From Paracoccaceae bacterium (lineage in GTDB: Bacteria > Pseudomonadota > Alphaproteobacteria > Rhodobacterales > Rhodobacteraceae), in NCBI GenBank assembly GCA_958296035.1, contig OY282431.1:3332037-3396036 (forward strand): a stretch of 64,000 nt of DNA, given 5' to 3'. The notes under the pieces are model-generated. The model saw only the letters and a list, made by a program, of their open reading frames with translations. It was not told the origin of the DNA and searched no databases. Shown in pieces: positions 36,744-46,143 of this stretch. Every line of letters starts with the position of its first letter. Position 1 is the stretch's first letter. A program made the position numbers and the translations under genes.

Positions 36744-37684
36744 GACAGAATTCCAATGTTGTGGCACTGCATGCCGGCATACTGGCTTCGCTCCTGATAT
36801 TGTTCTTCATTACCTCGGCCTATCACAACGGAAACCTGGCGCGCATCATGGTGCTTGCAGTTTTCGCAATGGGGTACAATTTCCTGTTCGGATACACTGG
36901 CCTGCTCAGCCTGGGCCATGCCTTGTTCTTTTCCGCAGGCATGTATGGACTGGGCATTTCGATGCACCATCTTGAGTTGTCGGTGTTGCCAGCCTTCGCT
37001 GTCGCCTTGCTGTTTACGGCCATGGTTTCGGCGGCAATCGGGTTTCTGGCACTACGCACCACGGGTGTGGCTTTCATGATTGTCACGCTGATGTTTGCCC
37101 AGGCGGGCTACCTGACCATACTCCTGTTTGGCAAGTATACGCGAGGTGACGAAGGATTCGTCATTCAGCAGGCTGAGAGGACGCTATTCGGGCTGGACCT
37201 GACCGATCCTTCCATTCGGTACTTTGCCGCCTTTGCCCTGTTTGCCGCAAGCTATCTATTCATAGCCTGGGCAGTACGTACTTCATTTGGCCGCTGTCTG
37301 GTTGCCATTCGCGAGAATGAAGCCCGCGCCCGTATGCTCGGATACGATACGGCAAGGCACAAGTTTCTGGCTCTGCTGGCATCAGGTGTGCTGTCAGGTG
37401 TTTCCGGGGCTGGATACGCCCTGCTTTTCGGTTATGCGGGAGCGACCTTTGCATCGGTACAGTACTCGATTCTGCCCCTGTTATGGGTCCTTCTTGGTGG
37501 ATCAGGAACCACACTTGGGCCGCTGATCGGCACGGCGTTCGCATTCTATCTGGTGGATATTTCGAGCGAGTTCACGAGCGCATATCTCCTGGTTGTCGGG
37601 GCGGCTATAGTCTTCCTGACACTCTTCTTTCCCCAGGGCCTGGCCGGCGAGATCAGAAGACGCATTGCACCATGGCTACCTTGA
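36740..37684 (+). CDS. Branched-chain amino acid-type ABC permease, LivM-like
   Basis: A 314-residue membrane protein; the typical segments are LFGYTGLLSLGHALFFSAG, TTGVAFMIVTLMFAQ and SFGRCLVAIRENEARARMLG (coupling loop), ending LFFPQGLAGEIRRR. It pairs with LivH to make the translocation path. The gene begins four bases inside livH and overlaps the next gene by 13 bases. Confidence 0.92.
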   Translation: MRQNSNVVALHAGILASLLILFFITSAYHNGNLARIMVLAVFAMGYNFLFGYTGLLSLGHALFFSAGMYGLGISMHHLELSVLPAFAVALLFTAMVSAAIGFLALRTTGVAFMIVTLMFAQAGYLTILLFGKYTRGDEGFVIQQAERTLFGLDLTDPSIRYFAAFALFAASYLFIAWAVRTSFGRCLVAIRENEARARMLGYDTARHKFLALLASGVLSGVSGAGYALLFGYAGATFASVQYSILPLLWVLLGGSGTTLGPLIGTAFAFYLVDISSEFTSAYLLVVGAAIVFLTLFFPQGLAGEIRRRIAPWLP

Positions 37685-38394
37685 GCCTGCTCACAACCCG
37701 GCGGGTTTGCAAGAACTTCGGTGGGCTTGATGCGCTGACCGATGTTGACTTTGAACTTCCTCGCGGACAGGTCCGCGCCCTGATTGGCCCTAACGGGGCT
37801 GGCAAGTCGACATTTGTCGGGACGATCTGTGGACGAATACCGCCCACTTCCGGTGAGATCGTGTTTGACGGTCAGGATATCACGCATTTGGCAACGCATA
37901 GGCGGATTTGCCTCGGAATTGCCTACACTTTCCAGATTACTTCGGTCTTTTCGCGACTGACCGCATACGAAAACGTGGCATTGGGCGTGAGACGCATTCA
38001 TGGCAGTCGCTGGCAGAAAGTTCATTCCCTGGTCATGGAGGCGTTGGACCGTGTACGCATTGCCGACCTTGCCGAGCAAATTGCCGGTGATTTGAGCTAT
38101 GGTCATCAGCGCCTCCTGGAAATTGCCATGGGGCTTGGACAGTCTCCAGAACTGTTCATTCTGGATGAGCCGACACAAGGGCTGGCGGAAGGGGAGATCG
38201 AGGGGTTCAAGGACTTGATTCGTTCGCTTTCCGGACAGACCACGATACTTCTTATCGAACACAACATGAACGTGGTCATGGAAACCGCAGAGTTCATTAC
38301 CGTGCTGAACGCGGGACGAATACTGGCCGAGGGTACGGTAGACGAGATGCGCCATAACCAGGATGTGCAGGCTGCCTATCTCGGACGAGACTGA
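37672..38394 (+). CDS. Branched-chain amino acid-type ABC ATPase, LivG-like
   Basis: The 240-residue ATPase has Walker A GPNGAGKST at about 39-47, a signature of LSYGHQRLLEIAM, Walker B LFILDEPTQGL and the switch His in LLIEHNMNVVM. Length and the DGQDITHL insertion fit the LivG group. ATG 37672 overlaps the end of the permease gene; a longer frame reaches 37483 but lies within that permease. The stop overlaps the start of livF (TGATG). Confidence 0.93.
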   Translation: MATLSLLTTRRVCKNFGGLDALTDVDFELPRGQVRALIGPNGAGKSTFVGTICGRIPPTSGEIVFDGQDITHLATHRRICLGIAYTFQITSVFSRLTAYENVALGVRRIHGSRWQKVHSLVMEALDRVRIADLAEQIAGDLSYGHQRLLEIAMGLGQSPELFILDEPTQGLAEGEIEGFKDLIRSLSGQTTILLIEHNMNVVMETAEFITVLNAGRILAEGTVDEMRHNQDVQAAYLGRD

Positions 38395-39089
38395 TGCTGC
38401 GGCTTGATCGAATCGACGTCTCGTATGGCCGGGTACAGGTCCTGTTCGGATTGTCACTTAATGTCAGCGCAGGAGAAATCGTCTGCCTGGTTGGACGCAA
38501 CGGTGCCGGAAAGTCGACTGCCATCAAGGCCATAATGGGTCTGCTGCAAATTTCGTCCGGATCGATCGAAATGGATGGCGAGCGCATCAGCCACTACCCG
38601 CCTCATCGCATACCCGGGCTGCAAATCGGGCTGGTTCCTCAGGGAAGGCGGCTGTTTTCCGAGCTTACGGTCGCAGAGAATCTCGAAATCGGCCTCATGG
38701 TCAGGGGCGGCGGCCGCAACGTCAGGCAACGGGCACTTGAGATGTTTCCTCGTCTGCAGGAACGGCTTGACCAGATTGCCGGCACTTTGTCTGGCGGAGA
38801 GCAGCAGATGCTGGCTACAGCCCGGGCACTATGCATCGAACCGAGGGTACTGTTACTGGATGAGCCGACAGAGGGCTTGCAGCCCTCGATGACCGCCCAG
38901 ATCCGCAACGCTGTTTTGCAACTCAAGAAACAGGAAGTCGGTATATTGCTGGTTGAACAGCGCGTTGACGCGGTACTTGCGCTGGCCGACCGGGTTTACC
39001 TGATCGAGAACGGGCGCAACCTCAGAGATTATTCAGGTCGGGAAATTAACGACACTCCCGAACTGCTGATCAAACATCTCGGAATCTAG
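38394..39089 (+). CDS. Branched-chain amino acid-type ABC ATPase, LivF-like
   Basis: The second ATPase of the importer, 231 residues, with Walker A GRNGAGKST at about 34-42, LSGGEQQMLATARAL, Walker B VLLLDEPTEGLQP and LLVEQRVDAVLALADRVYL. It forms a heterodimer with the LivG-like ATPase. It is the last gene of the operon; I see no strong terminator in the next 350 bases. Confidence 0.93.
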   Translation: MLRLDRIDVSYGRVQVLFGLSLNVSAGEIVCLVGRNGAGKSTAIKAIMGLLQISSGSIEMDGERISHYPPHRIPGLQIGLVPQGRRLFSELTVAENLEIGLMVRGGGRNVRQRALEMFPRLQERLDQIAGTLSGGEQQMLATARALCIEPRVLLLDEPTEGLQPSMTAQIRNAVLQLKKQEVGILLVEQRVDAVLALADRVYLIENGRNLRDYSGREINDTPELLIKHLGI

Positions 39090-39483
39090 CTTCCGTTCGG
39101 CTGGATTCGAAATGGACTACAGACAATGAACAAGACTGTGCCTTGCGTTGCCCGCCATAGTTTTCTGGACAGGAGGCACAATGCTCGCTGTCACTTGACC
39201 CTGGGGCGAAGACCTCCTCGGGATCGTTTCGACCATCCAGGTTACGATGCCGGTCGGCTTCACGGAACCATCGACCCAACTCGTCAACTCCTTGCAGGCC
39301 TGCGCTACGTCAACATTCCGGCCGCCACTTGGAATCCGTGTGCAATTTGGTGTACGCCAATATGGATTTACAATTGCAGGAATTGCGGCTTCGGCATTTG
39401 AAACTGGCGCGCGTCACCAACCATGGTCGATGTGATCGTCGTTTCCCCGTGCTGGACCGCGAATTTTGTTTGGCGGAGAACAA
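39090..39483. other. Spacer between the importer operon and the EF-G-like gene
   Basis: No gene is supported here. The frame 39126-39401 has no recognisable features. Confidence 0.45.
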
Positions 39484-41511
39484 ATGGCTGAGAATTTGAA
39501 CACGGGCCCTCGCTGCGTTGCAATTGTGGGCCCTTACCTGAGTGGCAAGACCTCTCTTCTGGAGGCGCTTCTTTTTGAGGCTAAAGCCATCCCGCGGCAT
39601 GGCCGGGTAACCGAAGGAACCACGGCCGGCGACAGTTCGCAGGAGGCCCGGGACCGAAACATGAGCGTCGAAGTCAATGTGGCCCAGGCCAGTTATCTTG
39701 GCGACCGGTGGACCTTCCTTGACTGCCCGGGGTCGGTTGAGTTGCAACAGGATGCCCAGACAGCCTTGGCGGTTGCAGACGCAGCTGTTGTGGTTTGTGA
39801 ACCGGAATCGACCAAGGTTGCCATGCTGGCACCGATCTTGAAGATCATTGAAGAACACGAGCTTCCGGCAATCCTCTTTCTGAACAAGCTTGATACGGCG
39901 TCGGAATCGGTGCGCGATCTGATGGGAGCCCTGCAGGATGTAGCTGTTCGACCGCTGGTTCTTCGACAGATTCCGATTCGGGATGAAGCGGGTGCGGTGG
40001 GTTATGTCGACTTGCCTTCGGAGCGTTTTTTTCAGTACGCGCCCGGACAGCGATCGCGGCGAGTTGAGATTCCTGATGCCTTGCAGGTAAGAAACGAGGA
40101 GGCCCGTCTGGACCTGCTGGAGTCGTTGGCCGATTTCGATGATGATTTGCTTGAGTTTCTCTTTGAAGAAACCATCCCCCCGGCCGAAATGATTTACGAG
40201 CATCTGGCACGTGACTTTCAGGAAGGGCTTATCATGCCCGTGTTGCTTGGCAGTGCCGAGCAGGCTGCGGGCGTCAAACGTTTGCTCAAGGCTCTCCGCC
40301 ACGAGGTGCCGGATGTCGGCACGACCCTGGCCCGCAAGCCCGAGGTGCCGGAGGAGGACCTGCTGGTTCAGGTGTTCAAGACGAGACACCTCCCCTATTC
40401 GGGAAAAGTTTCGTTCGGTCGCATCTGGCGTGGAGAGGTCAAGGACGGGCTGTCCTTCGGGTCGACACGAATCAGTGGGCTACACCAGATGTTGGGCGGT
40501 CAGATGGACAAGGTGCCGGGCGCCGGTTGTGGTGATGTTGTAGCCATGGGGCGCATGGAGGAGGTCCAGACCGGCCACACATTGACGCCGCGTGGAATCA
40601 GCAAGGACATGTCCTGGCCAGAGCCTCCAGCTCCTGTTTATGCGGCGGTTGTCCTGCCAGACAAATGGGAAGACGAGGTCAAGCTTTCGAAGGCAATTGA
40701 GAGAATGACCGAGGAGGATCCGTCGATTTCACGGCGCTACAACGACCTGTCGCATGAAACCGCCATTTGGGGGCAGGGGGATACCCATATCCAGATCATG
40801 GCTCAGAAGCTGAAAAACCGCTTCAATACCAGCGTTCGCCTCCAGCCTCCTGCCACCGGCTATCAGGAATCAATAAGAAAAGGTGTCCAACACCGTGCCC
40901 GCCACAAGAAGCAGTCGGGTGGCCATGGCGAGTTTGGCGATGTCGTCCTTGATATCAGGCCCCTGCCGCGAGGATCGGGCATTTCCTACACAGACACAAT
41001 CTCCGGGGGTGTTGTTCCCAAGCAGTATATTCCAGCCGTGGAAGCTGGCGTTAGGGAATACTGCCAAAAAGGTCCATTGGGTTTCCCGGTTATCGACATC
41101 TCCATAAACCTTTGCGATGGCAAGTATCACGCCGTTGACAGCTCCGACTGGGCCTTTCGCAAGGCAGGCATCCTGGCGATGAAGGAAGCGCTGCCTGAAT
41201 GCAGCCCGGTGCTGCTGGAGCCTGTTTGTTCGGTACGAATTTTCATTCCCAACCAGTTTACTGCGAACGCCCAGGGAATCATTCTGAGAAGGCGCGGCCA
41301 GATACTTGGATTTGTTCCCAGGGAAGGCTGGAAAGGATGGGATGAGATGAAGGCTCACATGCCTCAATCCGAACTGCATGATCTAATTATTGAGTTGCGC
41401 TCCCAGACCATGGGACTGGGCTCCTATGCATGGGAATTCGACCACATGGCGGAGCTTTCCGGCAGGCTGGCGGAGACAATTGTTCAGAACAGGCGGAAAC
41501 AAGAGAACTGA
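39484..41511 (+). CDS. EF-G-like translational GTPase (paralogue of FusA)
   Basis: This 675-residue protein has the EF-G domain order: a GTPase domain with P-loop GPYLSGKT at 16-23, switch segment GTTAGDSSQEARDRNMSVEV, DCPGSVE for the usual DxPGH, and NKLD near 134; then domains II to V including SGGHGEFGDVVLDIRPLPRG. The His of the DTPGH motif is replaced (DCPGSVE), a change also seen in the alphaproteobacterial EF-G-like group but uncommon in canonical EF-G. ATG 39484 has GGCGGAG upstream. It is therefore a paralogue, not the housekeeping fusA, which normally sits with rpsL/rpsG/tuf. Its role is unclear; a stress-related ribosome function is possible. Confidence 0.85.
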   Translation: MAENLNTGPRCVAIVGPYLSGKTSLLEALLFEAKAIPRHGRVTEGTTAGDSSQEARDRNMSVEVNVAQASYLGDRWTFLDCPGSVELQQDAQTALAVADAAVVVCEPESTKVAMLAPILKIIEEHELPAILFLNKLDTASESVRDLMGALQDVAVRPLVLRQIPIRDEAGAVGYVDLPSERFFQYAPGQRSRRVEIPDALQVRNEEARLDLLESLADFDDDLLEFLFEETIPPAEMIYEHLARDFQEGLIMPVLLGSAEQAAGVKRLLKALRHEVPDVGTTLARKPEVPEEDLLVQVFKTRHLPYSGKVSFGRIWRGEVKDGLSFGSTRISGLHQMLGGQMDKVPGAGCGDVVAMGRMEEVQTGHTLTPRGISKDMSWPEPPAPVYAAVVLPDKWEDEVKLSKAIERMTEEDPSISRRYNDLSHETAIWGQGDTHIQIMAQKLKNRFNTSVRLQPPATGYQESIRKGVQHRARHKKQSGGHGEFGDVVLDIRPLPRGSGISYTDTISGGVVPKQYIPAVEAGVREYCQKGPLGFPVIDISINLCDGKYHAVDSSDWAFRKAGILAMKEALPECSPVLLEPVCSVRIFIPNQFTANAQGIILRRRGQILGFVPREGWKGWDEMKAHMPQSELHDLIIELRSQTMGLGSYAWEFDHMAELSGRLAETIVQNRRKQEN

Positions 41512-41964
41512 TTCCTGGCATGAACCTGTTTGGCATGCGACGAGTTTGCCGGGGGTCGGAGAAGAACCGGAATTGATGTGGAAATCGGTCAGGAACAGTA
41601 GCGACCTCAAGCGTTGCCTGACCTCAAGAACGCAATTGAGTCTGGCTCCCGCATGGTTACCGAATGTCGCCAGAGCGCGATCTGTCAGGTGTCTGCGAGC
41701 TGGAAAATCGCCGCGTTCTCCCCGCAGAAGCTCATGCCAGGGGTGTTGGGAAAGCCGCCTGCCCTACCGTCCTCCACGGGCACGATTCGTGCCCCGGGTC
41801 TTGCCGATCTACTGCGTGCCGGGATGCCTGTGGCTTCCTGGCTAGACGCCATTCATGCCTGCCGTTGTGCCAGTCCTTCAGCAAGATTGAATGCGTCAGG
41901 TGGCCGTGCCGGCATGCACTGGGCAAAGGGGGACTGACCCCGTCAGTTAGGGGATCGTGTCAGG
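41512..41964. other. Spacer before recO
   Basis: The frame 41614-41937 is open but unlike any family I know, and it has no ribosome site. I see nothing else. Confidence 0.45.
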
Positions 41965-42717
41965 GTGAGCCTTTCGTGGGAAGAAAGCGGCATGCTTCTA
42001 AGCATCACGCGGCATGGTGAGAATGCCGCTCTGCTCGACACGTTGACCCGCGGTCAGGGTCGCAGCAAGGGTATGTTGCCTGGCGCTACTTCTCGCAAGA
42101 ATGCCGCAGTCCTGCAGATCGGCAATCAACTGAAACTGCGGTGGCGGGCACGGCTTGCCGATCACCTTGGCAATGTGACCGTGGAACTGGAGCAATCCCG
42201 GGTTGCCGTACTGATCACAAGCAACTTGCAATTGTGTGCACTCTTGACGCTGTGCCGCCTGCTCGTGTCATTCTTGCCTGAACGACACCCCTATCCCCGA
42301 CTCTACGACGCAACCATGTGTTTTCTGGATGATATGGCAGAGGTTCCGGACTGGCCCTTGTCCTATCTGGAATGGGAAATGATTCTGCTCAAGGAAATCG
42401 GTTATCAAATGAATCTTGATCGCTGCACTGTAACCGGCAGCACCAGCGATCTGGTATATGTTTCTCCGACCACAGGCCGGGCAGTTAGCCGCCAGGGCGC
42501 TGGCCGATGGGCTCCGAAGTTGTTGCCATTGGTGCCATGCATGCTTGGCTTGCCGCCCAGGGACGAAAGCGAAATCATCACAGCCCTGAACACAACCGGG
42601 TACTTTCTGAGCAAATACCTTTCACTTCAATCCGGGCGCAATGTTCGCCTGGGTGAGCGTGTGAGATTGATGGAATCAGCAACTCGCCTGGCCGAACAAG
42701 ATCGACTTTGCACTTGA
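41965..42717 (+). CDS. recO: DNA repair protein RecO
   Basis: RecO acts in the RecFOR pathway, helping load RecA on SSB-coated gaps. The 250-residue product starts MSLSWEESGMLLSITRHGEN and contains LTRGQGRSKGMLPGATSR, SLSYLEWEMILLKEIGYQMN-type sequence, LDRCTVTGSTSDLVYVSP and the C-terminal TTGYFLSKYL. This is the alphaproteobacterial RecO pattern, which lacks the four-cysteine zinc site of some RecO proteins. The start is GTG 41965. The gene is convergent with serB, with 12 bases between the stops. Confidence 0.9.
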   Translation: MSLSWEESGMLLSITRHGENAALLDTLTRGQGRSKGMLPGATSRKNAAVLQIGNQLKLRWRARLADHLGNVTVELEQSRVAVLITSNLQLCALLTLCRLLVSFLPERHPYPRLYDATMCFLDDMAEVPDWPLSYLEWEMILLKEIGYQMNLDRCTVTGSTSDLVYVSPTTGRAVSRQGAGRWAPKLLPLVPCMLGLPPRDESEIITALNTTGYFLSKYLSLQSGRNVRLGERVRLMESATRLAEQDRLCT

Positions 42718-42729
42718 GGCAAGACAAAT

Positions 42730-43620
42730 TCAGGACCAACAGGTGCGAAATTCGGCCGCCTTATAACCCTGAAGATACAGAAGCGCGGTCAGGTCGCCAT
42801 GATTGATCTGGATATCGCAGTTTCGTGCAAGGATCGGCTTCCCCCGATATGAAACCCCCAGTCCAGCCAGTTCAATCATGCCCAGATCGTTCGAACCGTC
42901 GCCAACGGCAAGCACATCTGACCTGTCAATATCCAGAGCCTCAAGTTTTTCTTGCAAAATCTCTACTTTGCTGACGCGGCCAAGCAATGGAGGGCAAACC
43001 CGACCAGTCAGCAGATTGTCCGAAATCTCCAGAATGTGAGCAAAATGCTCATGAAAGCCAAGGGCATCGGCGACCCGCTCCGAAATCGCTGTGAATCCAC
43101 CTGATACGATGATGCAGTGCGCTCCGTTACCGCGCATGGTCGCGGCAAGGGTCGCGGCACCAGGTGTCATTTCGATGCGCTCTTTCCAGACCCTTTCCAG
43201 GATACTTGCAGGTTTGCCACGAAACAGCTTTACGCGGCGCATCAATGCCTCCCGGAATGGAATATCCCCTCTCATGGCAAGATCGGTAATTCTTGAAACC
43301 TCATCGCCGCAACCGGACATTCTGGCGATTTCATCCACCCCTTCCTGCTGAATGATCGTCGAGTCCATGTCGGCCAACAGCAAGCGTTTGCGGCGGTTGC
43401 CTGCCGGCACAACACCGATATCAATACTTTGTAAGTCCAGTTCCTTCCTTAGCGAATGCAATGCTTCGGGTTTTTCCGGCACCGCGAATTCTGCTGCGAT
43501 TCCAGGTTCGAGCCAGGTCGGCCGTCCGCCACCGAGGCGCAACCTGGCGGCTTCAATGTCCGCACCTTCAAGTACAGGGTTGCTTGGGTTCGAAATCATG
43601 ACTGCAATAAAGTCGGCCAA
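42730..43620 (-). CDS. serB: Phosphoserine phosphatase
   Basis: SerB removes phosphate from phosphoserine in the last step of serine synthesis. HAD motifs are intact: LLADMDSTIIQQEGVDEIA (nucleophile Asp84 and Asp86), IIVSGGFTAI and GDGSNDLGMIELAGLGVSYR. The first ~80 residues form the N-terminal domain common in proteobacterial SerB. The start is TTG 43620, supported by GGAGGAGGG directly upstream; an ATG seven codons later (43599) is too far from that site. 296 residues is the usual length. The gene is convergent with recO. Confidence 0.93.
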   Translation of the reverse strand: MADFIAVMISNPSNPVLEGADIEAARLRLGGGRPTWLEPGIAAEFAVPEKPEALHSLRKELDLQSIDIGVVPAGNRRKRLLLADMDSTIIQQEGVDEIARMSGCGDEVSRITDLAMRGDIPFREALMRRVKLFRGKPASILERVWKERIEMTPGAATLAATMRGNGAHCIIVSGGFTAISERVADALGFHEHFAHILEISDNLLTGRVCPPLLGRVSKVEILQEKLEALDIDRSDVLAVGDGSNDLGMIELAGLGVSYRGKPILARNCDIQINHGDLTALLYLQGYKAAEFRTCWS

Positions 43621-44038
43621 TCACCCTCCTCCAGAATTGATGCCTGGTGCATGTCGCCCAGGGTCCTGCTGTGCATCCTGACCTCGCAGGATGCCAAACC
43701 GCCAACACGGACCTGTTGCTGCCAGACCCTTGGAGACGGATAAGGCTTTGAATTGCCAATTGCGATGTCTGGCTGTGTTTGCACTGGCAGGAGTCGAACG
43801 TCAACGGCCCGACGTAAAAGCACTTGTGAGATTAACATGGGCTTCTTTCGCATCCCTGCCTTGCATACGGGACTGGGCTTCGGTGCCCAACCGTCACCGA
43901 AACAACCTGGAACACGGCCGCGCCGCATGTATGGAGTGCAGCCTGCTGGCGTGGTATGGGGGCCACGATTGCCCGGTACAGTGCTTCTGGTCAGCGGGCG
44001 GTATTGCGGGTTTCAGACACTTCGGAGCGGATAGCGTC
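43621..44038. other. Spacer upstream of serB and hyuA
   Basis: Open frames extend through here from both flanking genes, but I see no independent gene. The divergent promoters of serB and hyuA should lie in this stretch. Confidence 0.45.
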
Positions 44039-46129
44039 ATGACAGCCACGTCAGGAATGGGTCGGCTTGGCATTGATATCGGTGGGACCTTTACGGATAT
44101 CGCGCTCGAGTTGGGTGGCGAGCGGTTTACGAGCAAGGTTCTCACCACCGGCAACCGACCGGTCGATGCCTGTCTTGTCGGGTTGCGGCGGGTCATGCAG
44201 GCCTCCGGCGCCGCTCCCGCCGACATCGCGGTTGTCATTCACGGCACCACCCTGGCGACCAATGCCATCATCGAGCGCCAGGGTGCGGTGACCGCCCTGG
44301 TCACAACCCGGGGCTTCCGCGATACCATCGAAATCGGCACCGAGGGCCGCCCGGAGCAGTACGACATCAACATCCTCAAGCCCCTTCCGCTGGTCCCGAG
44401 AAGGCGGCGTTTCACGGTCGCAGAGCGGCTCGACAGCAAGGGCAACGTGCTCCTTGCGCTTGATGAAGCCGGGCTTGAGGATCTGCTGCCGCATCTTGAT
44501 GCCTCCGGCGCCGAGGCCCTGGCCATCGGCTTCATCAACGCATACGTCAACGCAGATCACGAGAGGCGGGCGCGGCGCTTCTTCCGCCGCCGCCGGCCGC
44601 ACTGGTCGATATCGATTTCATCGGACGTCTCGCCGGAGTTTCGGGAGTTTGAACGCTTTTCGACGACCTGTGCCAATGCCTATCTGCAACCGCTGATGTC
44701 GCGCTACCTGGCGGCCTTCGAGGGCGAGCTGCGCGCCCTGGGTTATGCGTGCCCGCTCTTGCTGATGCTGTCGAGCGGCGGCCTGACATCGGTTGACACA
44801 GCCCGGGACTTCCCGGTGCGTCTGATCGAATCCGGCCCTGCAGGCGGCGCCATATTTGCCGGCGGCATTGCACGCCGCATCGGGCTGGCGGGCGCCATCT
44901 CGTTCGACATGGGCGGTACGACGGCCAAGATTTGCATGCTGGACGGCGGGACGGCGCAAACAAGTCGCCGCTTCGAGGTGGGGCGTGTTTACCGTTTTCG
45001 CAAGGACAGCGGTTTGCCAATCCGTATTCCTGTCATCGATATGGTGGAGATAGGGGCCGGCGGCGGATCGATCGCACATGTTGACGAGCTTGATCGCCTG
45101 GCGGTCGGCCCGCGCAGTGCCGGGGCGGACCCGGGGCCGGCATGTTATCGACGCGGTGGCAGGGACTTTACGGTCACCGATGCCAATCTGCTGATGGGAC
45201 GGATCGACCCGCTGGGCTTTGCGGGCGGCGCTATCCGGCTGAGCATGGAGGCTGCGCAGCGAGCCGTAAACGAGGGTGTCGGTCTGGCGCTCGGCCTGGA
45301 CGAGGCGGTGGCGGCATTCGGGACCACCGAGGTGGTGTGCGAAAACATGGCCAGCGCCACCCGGGTCCACGCCATCGAGAGCGGCAAGAATGCGAATGAT
45401 CGGGCGATGATTGCCTTCGGTGGTGCGGCGCCGCTGCACGTATGCCAGCTGGCCGACAAGCTCGGCGTCAATCGCATTATTATACCGCAGGACGCCGGTG
45501 TCGGCTCTGCGGTCGGCTTTCTGCGCGCCCCCATTTCCTATGAGCTGGTGCAGACCGTCTACGAGGCTCTGGATGCGTTTGACTATCGGAGGGCCAACCG
45601 GATCTGTGCCGGGATGGAGGCGGCGGCCCGGCGCCATGTCGAGGTCGGCGCCGGCAGGCGTGCACACCTGAAGGTGCGGCGCAAGGCCTATATGCGCTAT
45701 GCGGGTCAGGGGCACGAAATTGCTGTCAGTGTGCCGGTGGAACGCTTCGATGCCGGTGCATCCGGAATGTTGCAGGCGTTGTTTGACCGGGAATACCGAA
45801 AGGTGTTCGGGCGCAATGTCGGCGGCGTTGCCGGCGGCGAGATTGTGTCCTGGAGTGTGGACGTTGCGTCAGAGCCGTTTTGTGAACCAGACGCCGCCCC
45901 GTTCCTGCCGCCGGACGGTGAGCCTTCGATGCGCCAGGTGTTTGATACGGCCAGCCGGCAGTTGCTGTCATTTGCTGTGGTGGCGCGCCAGCGGCTTGCC
46001 CCCGGGTGCACCCTGCCTGGTCCGGCGATCATCCATGAGGCTGAAACCTCGATCGTTGTTTCGTCTGCCTTTGCGGCCCGGGTGCTTGCGCACGGGGACA
46101 TCGAGCTGCAGCGCATGGCTGCGAGGTAA
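44039..46129 (+). CDS. hyuA: Hydantoinase/oxoprolinase family protein, subunit A
   Basis: This 696-residue subunit belongs to the N-methylhydantoinase A/acetone carboxylase/5-oxoprolinase family, ASKHA-fold ATPases that open cyclic amides or activate ketones. The phosphate-binding loop GIDIGGTFTDIAL is at about 11-23; AVVIHGTTLATNAIIERQGA and FDMGGTTAKICML (the second phosphate loop) also fit. The start is ATG 44039 with GGAG about ten bases upstream; ATG 44057 is possible. It is followed by the B subunit 14 bases later. 5-oxoproline, hydantoins and acetophenone-type substrates are all known for the family, so the substrate is not assigned. Its base composition is richer in G+C than neighbouring genes. 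Confidence 0.85.
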   Translation: MTATSGMGRLGIDIGGTFTDIALELGGERFTSKVLTTGNRPVDACLVGLRRVMQASGAAPADIAVVIHGTTLATNAIIERQGAVTALVTTRGFRDTIEIGTEGRPEQYDINILKPLPLVPRRRRFTVAERLDSKGNVLLALDEAGLEDLLPHLDASGAEALAIGFINAYVNADHERRARRFFRRRRPHWSISISSDVSPEFREFERFSTTCANAYLQPLMSRYLAAFEGELRALGYACPLLLMLSSGGLTSVDTARDFPVRLIESGPAGGAIFAGGIARRIGLAGAISFDMGGTTAKICMLDGGTAQTSRRFEVGRVYRFRKDSGLPIRIPVIDMVEIGAGGGSIAHVDELDRLAVGPRSAGADPGPACYRRGGRDFTVTDANLLMGRIDPLGFAGGAIRLSMEAAQRAVNEGVGLALGLDEAVAAFGTTEVVCENMASATRVHAIESGKNANDRAMIAFGGAAPLHVCQLADKLGVNRIIIPQDAGVGSAVGFLRAPISYELVQTVYEALDAFDYRRANRICAGMEAAARRHVEVGAGRRAHLKVRRKAYMRYAGQGHEIAVSVPVERFDAGASGMLQALFDREYRKVFGRNVGGVAGGEIVSWSVDVASEPFCEPDAAPFLPPDGEPSMRQVFDTASRQLLSFAVVARQRLAPGCTLPGPAIIHEAETSIVVSSAFAARVLAHGDIELQRMAAR

Positions 46130-46143
46130 AGGAAGGCAGGCCG

